This document shows positions 1 through 7,672 of a stretch of 19,326 bases of DNA, in pieces. Position 1 is the first letter of the stretch; each line of letters opens with the position of its first letter. The position numbers and the translations under genes are program-made. Source of the stretch: Lachnospiraceae bacterium UBA3711 (lineage in GTDB: Bacteria > Bacillota > Clostridia > Lachnospirales > Lachnospiraceae); the NCBI GenBank assembly GCA_002371345.1, contig DFHY01000095.1, forward strand, positions 1 to 19,326, read 5' to 3'. Under the pieces are notes generated by a model. The model saw nothing but the letters and a program-made list of their open reading frames with translations, made no database searches and was not told the origin of the DNA.

Positions 1-33
1 TCAAAAGTGGTACACTGCGCTCGGAGGCGTCAG

Positions 34-492
34 ATGTTAACCTTTTTCTTTATTCTGTGGATTGTATTGAACGGCCGCGTTACCCTCGAGCTTCTGCTTC
101 TGGGCATACCTATCGCAGCGGCCGTCTTTTTGTTTGCAAGGGCAGCGTTTGGATACTCTGCCAGAACCGAGTGGTCCGTACTGAAATACGCGCCGCTGGC
201 GATCTGGTATCTGGTGAATCTTATAGTCGAGATCATCAAAGCATCCCTGAATGTCACCGCCATCATACTCAGCCCTGCACGCAGGCCTGATCCGGTGCTC
301 ATTGAATTTGATTCCGGACTCGAGTCGGAGATCCAGAACGTTATCCTGGCCAACTCCATCACACTCACCCCGGGAACAATAACTGTGAAGATGGAGGGGA
401 GCCATTTTCAGGTACACTGCCTGATACCGGAATACGCGGACGGCATAGAAGAGTCGTCATTCGTGAAGCTGCTCAGGAGAATTCATTTCTGA
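34..492 (+). CDS. mnhE: Na+/H+ antiporter subunit E (MnhE/MrpE/MbhA)
   Basis: Small membrane subunit of the Mrp/Mbh cation-proton antiporter module, 152 aa. Two or three hydrophobic segments in the first 80 residues are followed by a soluble C-terminal domain. The family hallmark LANSITLTPGTITV lies at residues 105-118. The frame is open back to a GTG at position 7, but ATG 34 is the better start: GGAGG at 23-27 lies 6 nt upstream and the protein then begins directly with its first membrane helix. It is the first gene of a tightly packed operon. Only 33 bases of upstream sequence are visible, so I cannot tell whether more genes precede it. In the family MnhE is essential for complex assembly, but it has no catalytic residue I can point to. 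Confidence 0.93.
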   Translation: MLTFFFILWIVLNGRVTLELLLLGIPIAAAVFLFARAAFGYSARTEWSVLKYAPLAIWYLVNLIVEIIKASLNVTAIILSPARRPDPVLIEFDSGLESEIQNVILANSITLTPGTITVKMEGSHFQVHCLIPEYADGIEESSFVKLLRRIHF

Positions 493-509
493 GAGAAAGG
501 AAGAGATGC

Positions 510-857
510 ATGTCCGTTGACAGAGCTTACCAATATCTGTTCCTCAGCGCGCTGATAGTGCTGGGAATCCTGATAGGCATCGTCCTGATAAGAAGCATTA
601 TAGGGCCGCGCATCACAGACCGTATACTGTGCATCAATATGATCGGGACGCTGGTGATCTGCTCAATCGCGATCCTGGCAATCAGGCAGGATGAAGATTA
701 TCTTATGGACATTTCACTGATATATGCCATGATCAGTTTCCTGTCCGTTCTGATACTTGCGTCGGTTTACATACACAAGAGAGGACCGGCTCCGGGAGGC
801 GGAGAGGAAACCGAAGACGAGGATAAGGAGAACAGCGAGGAGGACAGTCATGGGTGA
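510..857 (+). CDS. mnhF: Na+/H+ antiporter subunit F (MnhF/MrpF/MbhB) with acidic tail
   Basis: Three-helix membrane subunit of the Mrp/Mbh module, 115 aa; helices lie near residues 8-28, 37-57 and 65-86. The conserved GPRITDRIL (32-40) and the Asp of YLMDISLIYAMISF (D67) match the MnhF family, where such acidic residues sit in the membrane domain. The start ATG 510 follows an AAAGGAAGA-type site. The last 8 bases overlap mnhG, consistent with translational coupling. Most MnhF proteins end shortly after the third helix. This one carries about 24 extra residues (92-115) that are almost all Gly, Glu, Asp, Ser and Lys, predicted disordered and acidic. Confidence 0.93.
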   Translation: MSVDRAYQYLFLSALIVLGILIGIVLIRSIIGPRITDRILCINMIGTLVICSIAILAIRQDEDYLMDISLIYAMISFLSVLILASVYIHKRGPAPGGGEETEDEDKENSEEDSHG

Positions 858-1176
858 ATGGATTCGTTTCTGGCTGGTCGCCGTAATCCTGGCAGCCGGC
901 ATTATAAGCTTCGCGCTCGAGGTTCTCGGAGTCTTCAGGTTCGGATATGTTCTGAACAGGATACATGCTGCAGGAATCGGCGATACGATGGGCATTCTGC
1001 TGGTAGTCGTAGCTCTGATGATCGCTGCCGGCTTCAGCGCGGTGACACTTAAGCTGCTTCTCCTGATCATCTTCATGTGGCTCACATCCCCGACCAGCAC
1101 ACATTTTCTCAGCATGGTTGAGATGAACACCAATCCGTATCTGGAACATCATGTTCACAGGAGGGCTGAGCCATGA
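850..1176 (+). CDS. mnhG: Na+/H+ antiporter subunit G (MnhG/MrpG/MbhC)
   Basis: Three-helix membrane subunit, 108 aa, of the same antiporter complex. The family signatures LNRIHAAGIGDTMG (35-48) and the S/T-P motif TSPTSTHF (79-86) are present. The frame is open further upstream, from 757, but that part would lie inside mnhF and encode a very basic non-family sequence. ATG 850 has a strong GAGGAGGA site at 837-844 and overlaps the mnhF stop, so it is the start chosen. Its own stop overlaps the next start as ATGA, so the two are probably translationally coupled. Confidence 0.93.
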   Translation: MGEWIRFWLVAVILAAGIISFALEVLGVFRFGYVLNRIHAAGIGDTMGILLVVVALMIAAGFSAVTLKLLLLIIFMWLTSPTSTHFLSMVEMNTNPYLEHHVHRRAEP

Positions 1177-1607
1177 TGCCGAGAGAGATACTGACGGTCA
1201 TCCTGCTGATTCTTCTTATTGTGTGCGCTGTTGCGGTCAATGTTATTCCGAATCTGCTTCAGGCTGTAATAACATTTATGGCCTACAGTTCCATCATGGC
1301 TGTCGTCTGGATACTGATGGAGAGTCCGGATCTGGGAATCACCGAGGCCGCGGTCGGAGCAGGCGTCAGCGGGATCATGTTTCTTATGACCTTAAAGAAG
1401 ATCCATGCGGAGGGAGATGAGGATCCTGCCGATATCCTTGAGAAAACGGATCAGGAAGATCAGGACAGCTCTTCCGGGAGCAATGAGCCAGCGCAGGATT
1501 CTGCCCCGGCTGAAATTGAAGAACAGCGTCCAGGCGGCAGGGACCCGGAGGATGCCGGGATTCTGCCGCCGGACGCGCTGATTACAGGGGAGGAGACAGG
1601 CCGATGA
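1173..1607 (+). CDS. DUF4040 / MbhD-type antiporter subunit with long acidic tail
   Basis: This protein corresponds to MbhD of membrane-bound hydrogenases and to part of the C-terminal region of MrpA, here encoded as a separate 144-aa subunit. Three hydrophobic helices span residues 7-25, 28-50 and 55-75. The motif SPDLGITEAAVGAG (51-64) holds the family's conserved Glu (E58). Residues 80-144 form a low-complexity tail rich in Glu, Asp, Ser, Gln and Pro with no predicted membrane segment. In most homologues I know the protein ends soon after the third helix, so the tail is unusual. The start is the ATG of an ATGA overlap with mnhG; a second ATG follows at once at 1176. The gene overlaps the next start by ATGA. 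Confidence 0.9.
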   Translation: MMPREILTVILLILLIVCAVAVNVIPNLLQAVITFMAYSSIMAVVWILMESPDLGITEAAVGAGVSGIMFLMTLKKIHAEGDEDPADILEKTDQEDQDSSSGSNEPAQDSAPAEIEEQRPGGRDPEDAGILPPDALITGEETGR

Positions 1608-2611
1608 GATCATTGTTCAGAAGATGGTTCTATGGCGAATCCGACCCGATTGACGACCTGCTGGATGTTGCCCGGCAGGAGGATCTTGACCGGCAGACGC
1701 GCAAGAATATATCGAAGAAGAACATACGTGAGTATGAGGCAAGGCCTGAGGCAAGGCTGAGCGTCGAGCGTATGAGGAAACGGTTCAGGTGGATATATCT
1801 TCTCACTGCGATCGTATGCTGCGTATTTCTGTCATATGTGCTTCTGTATGCAGTGTCATCCCTTCCGCACCTGGGCGAGCTTAACCCCAGGACAGAAGAG
1901 GTGGTCAACCGCTACGTGGAGAAAGGCCTCGAGGAGACCGGCGCGGTCAATATTGTGTCGGGCATGATCCTGGACTACAGAGCGTTCGATACTCTCGGAG
2001 AGTCGCATGTTCTGTTCACTGCCCTGATCTGTGTGATGATACTGCTGAGAATAGACAGCAAGAATCAGAGAAAAGGGTATGAGGATTACTATACGATCCG
2101 AAGTGACACCTATTTTGACCTGTCACATGACATGATACTCCGCACGATATGCAGAGCGCTGCTGCCCTGCATTCTCCTGTACGGAATATACATACTGCTG
2201 AACGGGCAGAATTCTCCGGGCGGAGGATTCTCGGGCGGAGCGGTTATAGGGGCAGGCATGATCCTGTTCTCGGCCTCATATGGCATGAAGACCGTTGACC
2301 GTTTTCTTACCCTTAAGCTGTGCAATATAATCACATTCGTATCACTGGCATTCTACAGCTTCGCGAAGGGTTATGTGTTCTTCATGGGAGCAAATGGCCT
2401 TGACGCGCATATTCCCAAGGGAACGCCCGGCGCGATCCTGTCAGGAGGACTGATTCTTCCGCTGGATATTGCGGTAGGCTGCGTCGTCAGCATTACGATG
2501 TTCGGCTTCTACAGTCTGTTCAGAAGAGGAAGCATTGGAACGGATGTAGACTACAGCCGTATTGATAATAAGAGCAGAAGGCTCAGGAAAACGGGAGGAA
2601 GGAAGCAATGA
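1604..2611 (+). CDS. mnhB: MbhE-MnhB (MbhE-MbhF) fused antiporter subunit
   Basis: 335 aa combining two units that are separate in Mbh-type complexes. Residues 1-62 form a charged cytoplasmic N-terminus. Residues 63-150 match MbhE and the end of MrpA: a helix at 64-84, then the motif VNIVSGMILDYRAFDTLGE (115-133) and a second helix at 134-150. Residues 172-305 are an MnhB domain with four helices and the signature NGQNSPGGGFSGG (200-212). The C-terminus (306-335) is very basic. A GGGGAGGAG site at 1587-1595 precedes ATG 1604, which overlaps the preceding stop. In Mrp systems the MbhE-like part sits at the C-terminus of MrpA; no MrpA of that kind is present here, so this fusion supplies that piece. 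The fusion is read directly; its role is inferred from homologues. Confidence 0.9.
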   Translation: MRSLFRRWFYGESDPIDDLLDVARQEDLDRQTRKNISKKNIREYEARPEARLSVERMRKRFRWIYLLTAIVCCVFLSYVLLYAVSSLPHLGELNPRTEEVVNRYVEKGLEETGAVNIVSGMILDYRAFDTLGESHVLFTALICVMILLRIDSKNQRKGYEDYYTIRSDTYFDLSHDMILRTICRALLPCILLYGIYILLNGQNSPGGGFSGGAVIGAGMILFSASYGMKTVDRFLTLKLCNIITFVSLAFYSFAKGYVFFMGANGLDAHIPKGTPGAILSGGLILPLDIAVGCVVSITMFGFYSLFRRGSIGTDVDYSRIDNKSRRLRKTGGRKQ

Positions 2612-2988
2612 TTCAGAATCTCCTGAACAACTATGAGGAAGCCGCGGCCATGATCCTGTTCGGAATAGGGTTCACGACGCTTCTGTTCCACAGAAATCTT
2701 ATCAAGAAGCTTATCGGTATGAATATCATGGACACAGGCGTATTCATGCTGCTGGCTTCCATGGGATATATAAGGGGCAGAAAAGCGCCGATTATCGAAA
2801 ACGGAGTGACGGATCCCTCCGTCTATATCAATCCGGTTCCGGCAGGGCTTGTGCTTACCGGCATAGTCGTATCAGTGTCGGTTACGGCCGTGATGCTGTC
2901 TCTGACAGTCCGCCTGTATAAACGGTACCATACGCTTGATCTCGATGAGATATATATACTTTCGAAGCATCAGAAGGAAGACAGATGA
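2608..2988 (+). CDS. mnhC: Na+/H+ antiporter subunit C (MnhC/MbhG, NuoK-like)
   Basis: Three-helix membrane subunit, 126 aa, homologous to NuoK of complex I. The motif NLIKKLIGMNIMDTGVFML (30-48) and NPVPAGLVLTGIVVS (76-90) are typical of MnhC/MrpC, where the second is usually close to DPLPQALVLTAIV. The charged C-terminus (104-126) is probably cytoplasmic. The start overlaps the preceding stop by ATGA and has GGAGGAAGG just upstream. The stop again overlaps the mnhD start by ATGA. In related complexes this subunit lies between the small subunits and the first antiporter-like subunit and helps form a proton path. Confidence 0.93.
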   Translation: MIQNLLNNYEEAAAMILFGIGFTTLLFHRNLIKKLIGMNIMDTGVFMLLASMGYIRGRKAPIIENGVTDPSVYINPVPAGLVLTGIVVSVSVTAVMLSLTVRLYKRYHTLDLDEIYILSKHQKEDR

Positions 2989-4499
2989 ACTTTATATGGA
3001 ATCTTCCGCTGTTTACCGTGGTGCTGAGCCTGTTCTCAGGAGTTGTGTGCATGATGCTCAGCCCCCGGGCGGCGAGAAATTATACAATTGCATATGAGTC
3101 GGTTCTGGTTGTTATGACCGGGTGTGTTCTCGGATACACTCTGAAGACGGGAACATCTTACACATATCCTATGGGAGAGTTCCCCGCGCCATGGGGAAAT
3201 GAGATCAGGTTCGGATGTCTTGAAGCGCTGATCGCGCTTCTGTTCGCTGTGATTCTTCTGTGCAGCATCACAGCCGGATATCATTTCATCCGCAAGGATA
3301 TTGATGAGAGCAAGATCAATCTCTACTTCAGCCTGATCAACCTTATGACAGCCGCGCTGATGGCGCTTGCATGGACGAATGATGTTTTCACGGGATATGT
3401 CTTTCTGGAGATCCTGACACTGACAAGCTGCGGAATACTGATCGTGCGGGAGATCGGACGCACTACGCTTGCTGCGGCAAGGTATATGATCCTGAACCTT
3501 ATGGGAAGCGGTCTGTTCCTCATGGGGATCGTTCTTCTGTACGACATATCCGGGCACCTGCTGATGGTTCCGATGAGGCAGAGCATGGCGCTGGTATCGC
3601 AGGATCAGTCCTCGATTCCCGTGATCAGTCTCGCTATAGGAATCATGACAGTGGGAATAGCCATCAAGAGCGGTCTGTTCCCCTTCTATTTCTGGATGCC
3701 TGACACTTACGGGTGGGCGACGCCCGCATCCGGTTCGATACTGAGCGGACTTGTCACCAAGGCATATATATTCCTGCTGTTCAAGATCTTATACCGCGCT
3801 ATAGGGATTGATGTCCTGGAGAAAACTCCTGTTCTGAAGATTCTGTTCGTTCTTGGAATCATCGGAATGATCGGTGGATCCGTAAATGCTATGAGGGCGT
3901 CGAATGTCAACCGCATGATAGCGTTCTCCTCGGCGGCCCAGACAGGCTATATATACATGGGGCTCGGACTTGGAACGGTGGCGGGATTTGAGGCTGCCAT
4001 ATTCCAGATACTCGCGCATGCCGTAACCAAGAGCCTTCTGTTTCTCACAGTTCCGTATCTCGCTGAGGTTTCGGGAAACCGGCTGAAGTTTCATTCGCTT
4101 CAGGGCAGCGGCCGCAGGGATCCGCTCGCGGCGCATTTCTTCTCGATCTCGTCGCTGTCTATGATAGGCATCCCCATCTTCGCGGGATTCTCGACGAAGC
4201 TGATGTTCGGGCAGGCGGCAGTGCTCGGCGGAATACACTGGAAGATACTGGTGGTTCTGGGCGCTCTGGGAATCAGCTCCGTACTTAATGCGATATACTT
4301 CATACGCACCATGATAAGGATATACAACGATCCTGACACTTTAGATAAAGATCCGTACGGAAGCCATCCTGTTACGGACAGAAGCAGGACCGGTTTCTTT
4401 CTTGCAGGGATGGTACTGTCTCTGCTGAACCTGTTTCTCGGCCTGTTCTCATGGGTCGTCTCCGATGTGATCTACCGGGGACTGGGCATGTTCCTGTAG
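2985..4499 (+). CDS. mnhD: Antiporter-like proton channel subunit 1 (MnhD/MbhH type)
   Basis: 504-aa polytopic protein (about 14 helices) of the NuoL/M/N-MrpA/D family. The charged residues of the proton path are in place: Glu142 in FLEILTLTS (TM5), Lys228 in IAIKSGLFPFYFWMPD (TM7), Lys259 in SGLVTKAYIF (TM8), Lys349 in HAVTKSLLF and Lys405 in GFSTKL (TM12). The position right after MnhC and the overall look make it the MnhD/MbhH equivalent. It overlaps mnhC by ATGA. It is followed by the first sizeable gap in the operon (167 bp). The transported cation (Na+, K+ or Ca2+ in exchange for H+) cannot be read from the sequence. Confidence 0.93.
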   Translation: MNFIWNLPLFTVVLSLFSGVVCMMLSPRAARNYTIAYESVLVVMTGCVLGYTLKTGTSYTYPMGEFPAPWGNEIRFGCLEALIALLFAVILLCSITAGYHFIRKDIDESKINLYFSLINLMTAALMALAWTNDVFTGYVFLEILTLTSCGILIVREIGRTTLAAARYMILNLMGSGLFLMGIVLLYDISGHLLMVPMRQSMALVSQDQSSIPVISLAIGIMTVGIAIKSGLFPFYFWMPDTYGWATPASGSILSGLVTKAYIFLLFKILYRAIGIDVLEKTPVLKILFVLGIIGMIGGSVNAMRASNVNRMIAFSSAAQTGYIYMGLGLGTVAGFEAAIFQILAHAVTKSLLFLTVPYLAEVSGNRLKFHSLQGSGRRDPLAAHFFSISSLSMIGIPIFAGFSTKLMFGQAAVLGGIHWKILVVLGALGISSVLNAIYFIRTMIRIYNDPDTLDKDPYGSHPVTDRSRTGFFLAGMVLSLLNLFLGLFSWVVSDVIYRGLGMFL

Positions 4500-4666
4500 A
4501 GCTGATACGATGGTGCCCGTCAGCTACGGCCTGGAGGCTTTTGAAGCCAGCATCAAAAGATAACGGGGAGCTGCACACTTATCAGCGTTTCCCCGCAGAA
4601 TTGTTCACAGTTCCGACAGTTTTCCGCTCAAGAGCGGAATATAGAGAAGTCCTGGAAGGAGTTAAC
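4500..4666 (+). other. Structured 167-nt intercistronic region inside the antiporter operon
   Basis: No gene is convincing here. Several inverted repeats lie in a row: AGCTGA 4500-4505 with TCAGCT 4520-4525; CTTTTGA 4538-4544 with TCAAAAG 4553-4559 (8-nt loop), which competes with GGCTT 4536-4540/AAGCC 4544-4548; CGGGGAGCTG 4564-4573 with CAGC-gtt-TCCCCG 4583-4595 (10 bp, 3-nt bulge); and TTCCGCT 4622-4628 with AGCGGAA 4633-4639. None is followed by a U-tract, so a simple terminator is unlikely. The ribosome site of the next gene (4654-4660) lies just after the last hairpin. A leader, attenuator or RNA-processing element is possible. I do not recognise a known riboswitch. Confidence 0.5.
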
Positions 4667-6109
4667 ATGTTAATTGTCTGCAGTGTCCTGTTTCCGATTG
4701 CCGCGGGTATTCTTGCGTCAGTGATCAGGGCGGGATCATACCGTGAGCGGTGTTTCAGGTATGGAGCTGTTTCACTCATCAGTCTTGTTCTGGGAATATT
4801 TACCGTTCTCAGGGGGCAGCCGGTCACTCTGTTCTCATTTTCCGAGAATGTTTCATTCACCTTTGAACTGGATACTCTGGGCAGATTCTTCATGACGGCT
4901 GTTCTGATCCTGTATACCTGCGCGGCCTTTTACGCTATGGAATACATGAAGATGGAAGAGCGGCAGCCGACTTTCTTCGCGTTCATGTATATTTCTCTTG
5001 GCGCTCTGATAGCTGTATGCGCTTCCGGAAATCTTGTGACCGTGTATCTTTGCTTTGAGATGGCAACAATAACAACTGTTCCGCTTGTTCTCCATGAGAG
5101 AACCAAGTCGGCAATCGCCGCGGGACTCAAATACTTGTTCTATTCAATAGGCGGAGCGATGATGGGCCTGTTCGGAGTGTTCTTCATCTATTATTACGGT
5201 GCGGCGGACAGGACATTCCGTCTGGGCGGATTTATCGACAAGGCTGCGGTTTCAGGACATGAGAAGATCCTGCTGGCGGCAGTGCTGGCCGCTGTCATCG
5301 GCTTCGGGACAAAGGCAGGTATGTATCCTATGCACGGATGGCTGCCCACGGCGCACCCGATCGCCCCGGCTCCGGCGTCGGCCCTGCTCTCCGGAATCAT
5401 AGCGAAGGCAGGCGTGATCGCGGTTATCCGTGTGGTGTATTACTGCGTCGGGCCTGATTTCATCCGCGGCACCTATGTTCAGTATACATGGATGATACTG
5501 GCGATGGTCACGATCTTCATGGGATCTATGATGGCCTTCCTGGAAAAGAACATGAAGAAGAGGCTGGCATATTCGACGATCAGCCAGATATCTTACATCA
5601 TGCTGGCTCTGTCCCTGCTGTCGGACGGGGGAGTGAGGGGAGCCATGCTCCATGTGATGAGCCATGCGTCATCGAAGGGATGTCTGTTCATGTGCGCCGG
5701 CGTATTTATCTATAAGTACGGAAAGAGGGGAGTCGATGAGCTCGTCGGAATCGGCAGACAGATGCCGGCGGTTATGATGTGCTTCCTGATGGCGTCTCTG
5801 TCGCTTGTGGGTATTCCTCCGATGGGCGGTTTCCTCAGCAAATGGGTCATCGCGCTGAACGTTGCGGATGACGGGTTGGGAGTTCTGAGCGTACTTCCTA
5901 TCGTGATACTTCTGATCTCGGCGCTGCTCACGGCCGGGTATCTGCTTCCGGTAGCCTTCAAGGCATTCTTTCCCGGGGAGGGAGCGCAGGCTTCGGAAGA
6001 GAGGGACGAAGCCTCGTGGCTTATGGTCGTTCCTATGATTGTTCTGTGCTGTGTATCACTTGTCATGGGAATATACGGAACTGCCATTCTTGATGTATTC
6101 GGATTCTGA
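4667..6109 (+). CDS. Antiporter-like proton channel subunit 2 (NuoM/MnhD family)
   Basis: 480 aa, about 14 helices, proton-conducting antiporter family. The full set of charged residues is present: Glu131 in YLCFEMATI (TM5), Lys216 in IGFGTKAGMYPMHGWLP (TM7), Lys247 in LSGIIAKAGV (TM8), Lys337 in HASSKGCLF and Lys392 in GFLSKW (TM12). The frame is open back to 4451, but the extra 72 residues are hydrophilic and overlap mnhD. ATG 4667 has GGAAGGA at 4654-4660 and begins with the expected membrane helix, so it is the start chosen. It follows a structured 167-nt gap, which may let it be expressed differently from the upstream genes. Confidence 0.92.
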   Translation: MLIVCSVLFPIAAGILASVIRAGSYRERCFRYGAVSLISLVLGIFTVLRGQPVTLFSFSENVSFTFELDTLGRFFMTAVLILYTCAAFYAMEYMKMEERQPTFFAFMYISLGALIAVCASGNLVTVYLCFEMATITTVPLVLHERTKSAIAAGLKYLFYSIGGAMMGLFGVFFIYYYGAADRTFRLGGFIDKAAVSGHEKILLAAVLAAVIGFGTKAGMYPMHGWLPTAHPIAPAPASALLSGIIAKAGVIAVIRVVYYCVGPDFIRGTYVQYTWMILAMVTIFMGSMMAFLEKNMKKRLAYSTISQISYIMLALSLLSDGGVRGAMLHVMSHASSKGCLFMCAGVFIYKYGKRGVDELVGIGRQMPAVMMCFLMASLSLVGIPPMGGFLSKWVIALNVADDGLGVLSVLPIVILLISALLTAGYLLPVAFKAFFPGEGAQASEERDEASWLMVVPMIVLCCVSLVMGIYGTAILDVFGF

Positions 6110-6207
6110 TGATGTAAAGGTCAAAAGCCTAAAAGCCCGGGCGAACCAGTCAGCCGTCGGCGAAAGGTACTTTTGAACCCGACATCATTCTGATAGAGGG
6201 GATAACT
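6110..6207 (+). other. Structured 98-nt intercistronic RNA candidate before antiporter subunit 3
   Basis: The gap folds on paper as a long closed stem. ATGATGT 6109-6115 pairs with ACATCAT 6182-6188. Inside it GGT-CAAAAG 6119-6127 pairs with CTTTTG-a-ACC 6170-6179, and CCT 6128-6130 may pair with AGG 6165-6167. A small hairpin GCC/GGC lies at 6153-6161. GTCGG 6156-6160 can also pair with CCGAC 6179-6183, giving a pseudoknot or an alternative fold. No U-tract follows. The next gene's ribosome site (AGAGGGG 6195-6201) lies 7 nt beyond the closing stem. The compact architecture is riboswitch-like, but it matches no class I can identify. Confidence 0.5.
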
Positions 6208-7671
6208 GTGAGAGAAGCAGGAATCATAATCAGCATACTGTTTCCGGTTTTCGGTGGAATCTTTCTGCTTGAGAGCGTTAAGATGGAGGAGCGGACCCGC
6301 AGAATCTGGTGTGAGGTGTTCGCGTGCGCGACCACGGCAATTGTATGGGCAGTCATTCTCACCGGAAATGTAGATGAGTTCACGGTGTATTCATTCACAC
6401 GCGGGTTCCGGATCACTTTAAAGGTTGACGGACCATCCATGCTGTTTGCCGGGATGATATCGGCCATGTGGCCTTTTGTCACTATGTACGCGTTCGAATA
6501 CATGGAGAGGGCGAAACACAAGAGCAGCTTCTTCGGATTCTATATCATGACCTACGGCGTGACGCTGGGAGTGGCATTTTCGGGAAATCTTCTGACACTT
6601 TACGTGTTCTACGAGATGCTCTCACTTGTGACACTGCCTCTGGTATCACATTATCAGGATCATGAATCAATGTACGCCGGAAGAGTGTACGCCGCATATG
6701 TAATCGGCGGCGCCGCGATGGCGCTGTTTCCGACCATTGTCATGACGATGTTCGCTGAGAGCGGATTCGTCTGGGGTGGACACTCATTCAGCAGCCTGAG
6801 TCTGAACTTCGTCCTGATTCTGTGGCTGCTCGGGTTCTTCGGCTTCGGTGTGAAGGCGGCAGTCCTTCCGTTCCACATATGGCTTCCGCAGGCTACGGCT
6901 GCGCCGACCCCGGTCACAGCGCTGCTTCATGCTGTCGCGGTCGTGAATACCGGAGTTTTCGCGGTGACGAGGCTTACCTGGTATGTGTTCAGCCCGGAGT
7001 ATCTGTCCGGAACCTGGGCGCAGATAACCGGGGTACTGGTGGCGTCGGCGACACTTCTGTACGCGTCGGGCCGGGCACTGAGAGAGAGACACTTCAAGAG
7101 AAAGCTTGCCTACTCAACCGTCAGCAATCTGAGCTATATGCTGTACGGAATCATGCTGATGACCCCTGCGGGACTTCAGGCCGGGCTTGCGCATATGCTT
7201 ATCCATGGAATCATCAAGATGAGCCTGTTTCTGTGCGCCGGTTCTTTCATCCACAAGAGCGGCATGCACTACCTGTATGAGATCGACGGAGCCGGGAAAA
7301 AGATGCCGTTTACATTCCTGTTTTACACTCTGGGATCGCTCTCTCTGACAGGCATACCTCTGTTCTCCGGGTTTATTTCAAAATGGCATCTTCTGACGGC
7401 AGGAGCGGAAGCCGGAACTGTATGGGCTTATATCGGGACTGTGTGTCTGATAACGTCGGCTTTCTTCTGCGCGATATATTCTCTTACAGCCTCCGTCAGG
7501 GCTTTTTTCCCTGTGAATGGCGGAGATCTGTGGGAGGGTACGAGCCTCACCGATCCGACGTGGAGGATGCTGGTGCCTATCGGGCTGTTCTCCGTTCTAA
7601 ATGTTGTAATTGGCGTGTATCCGGGTCCGATTCTCGGATTCCTGGATCAGATTTCACGAGGAGTGATATGA
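6208..7671 (+). CDS. Antiporter-like proton channel subunit 3 (NuoL/MrpA-N type)
   Basis: 487 aa, about 14 helices, same family. It starts with GTG at 6208, with AGAGGGG 6 nt upstream. Key residues: Glu136 in YVFYEMLSL (TM5), Lys216 in FGFGVKAAVLPFHIWLP (TM7), Lys337 in HGIIKMSLF and Lys392 in GFISKW (TM12). The TM8 segment reads LLHAVAVVNTGVFAV, so the lysine found in subunits 1, 2 and 4 is Asn247. This resembles NuoL and MrpA, whose TM8 has the form HSATMVxAGV, so this subunit is probably the NuoL/MrpA-like member of the set. It ends two bases before the start of subunit 4. Confidence 0.92.
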   Translation: MREAGIIISILFPVFGGIFLLESVKMEERTRRIWCEVFACATTAIVWAVILTGNVDEFTVYSFTRGFRITLKVDGPSMLFAGMISAMWPFVTMYAFEYMERAKHKSSFFGFYIMTYGVTLGVAFSGNLLTLYVFYEMLSLVTLPLVSHYQDHESMYAGRVYAAYVIGGAAMALFPTIVMTMFAESGFVWGGHSFSSLSLNFVLILWLLGFFGFGVKAAVLPFHIWLPQATAAPTPVTALLHAVAVVNTGVFAVTRLTWYVFSPEYLSGTWAQITGVLVASATLLYASGRALRERHFKRKLAYSTVSNLSYMLYGIMLMTPAGLQAGLAHMLIHGIIKMSLFLCAGSFIHKSGMHYLYEIDGAGKKMPFTFLFYTLGSLSLTGIPLFSGFISKWHLLTAGAEAGTVWAYIGTVCLITSAFFCAIYSLTASVRAFFPVNGGDLWEGTSLTDPTWRMLVPIGLFSVLNVVIGVYPGPILGFLDQISRGVI

Positions 7672-7672
7672 T

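Noticed and set aside
4500..4560. Fluoride riboswitch suggested by GATGGTG near 4510
   Set aside because: The rest of the conserved fluoride aptamer core is not present in the right order.
4451..4666. N-terminal extension of antiporter subunit 2 from position 4451
   Set aside because: It overlaps mnhD, is hydrophilic and unlike the family. ATG 4667 has a good ribosome site and starts with the expected helix.
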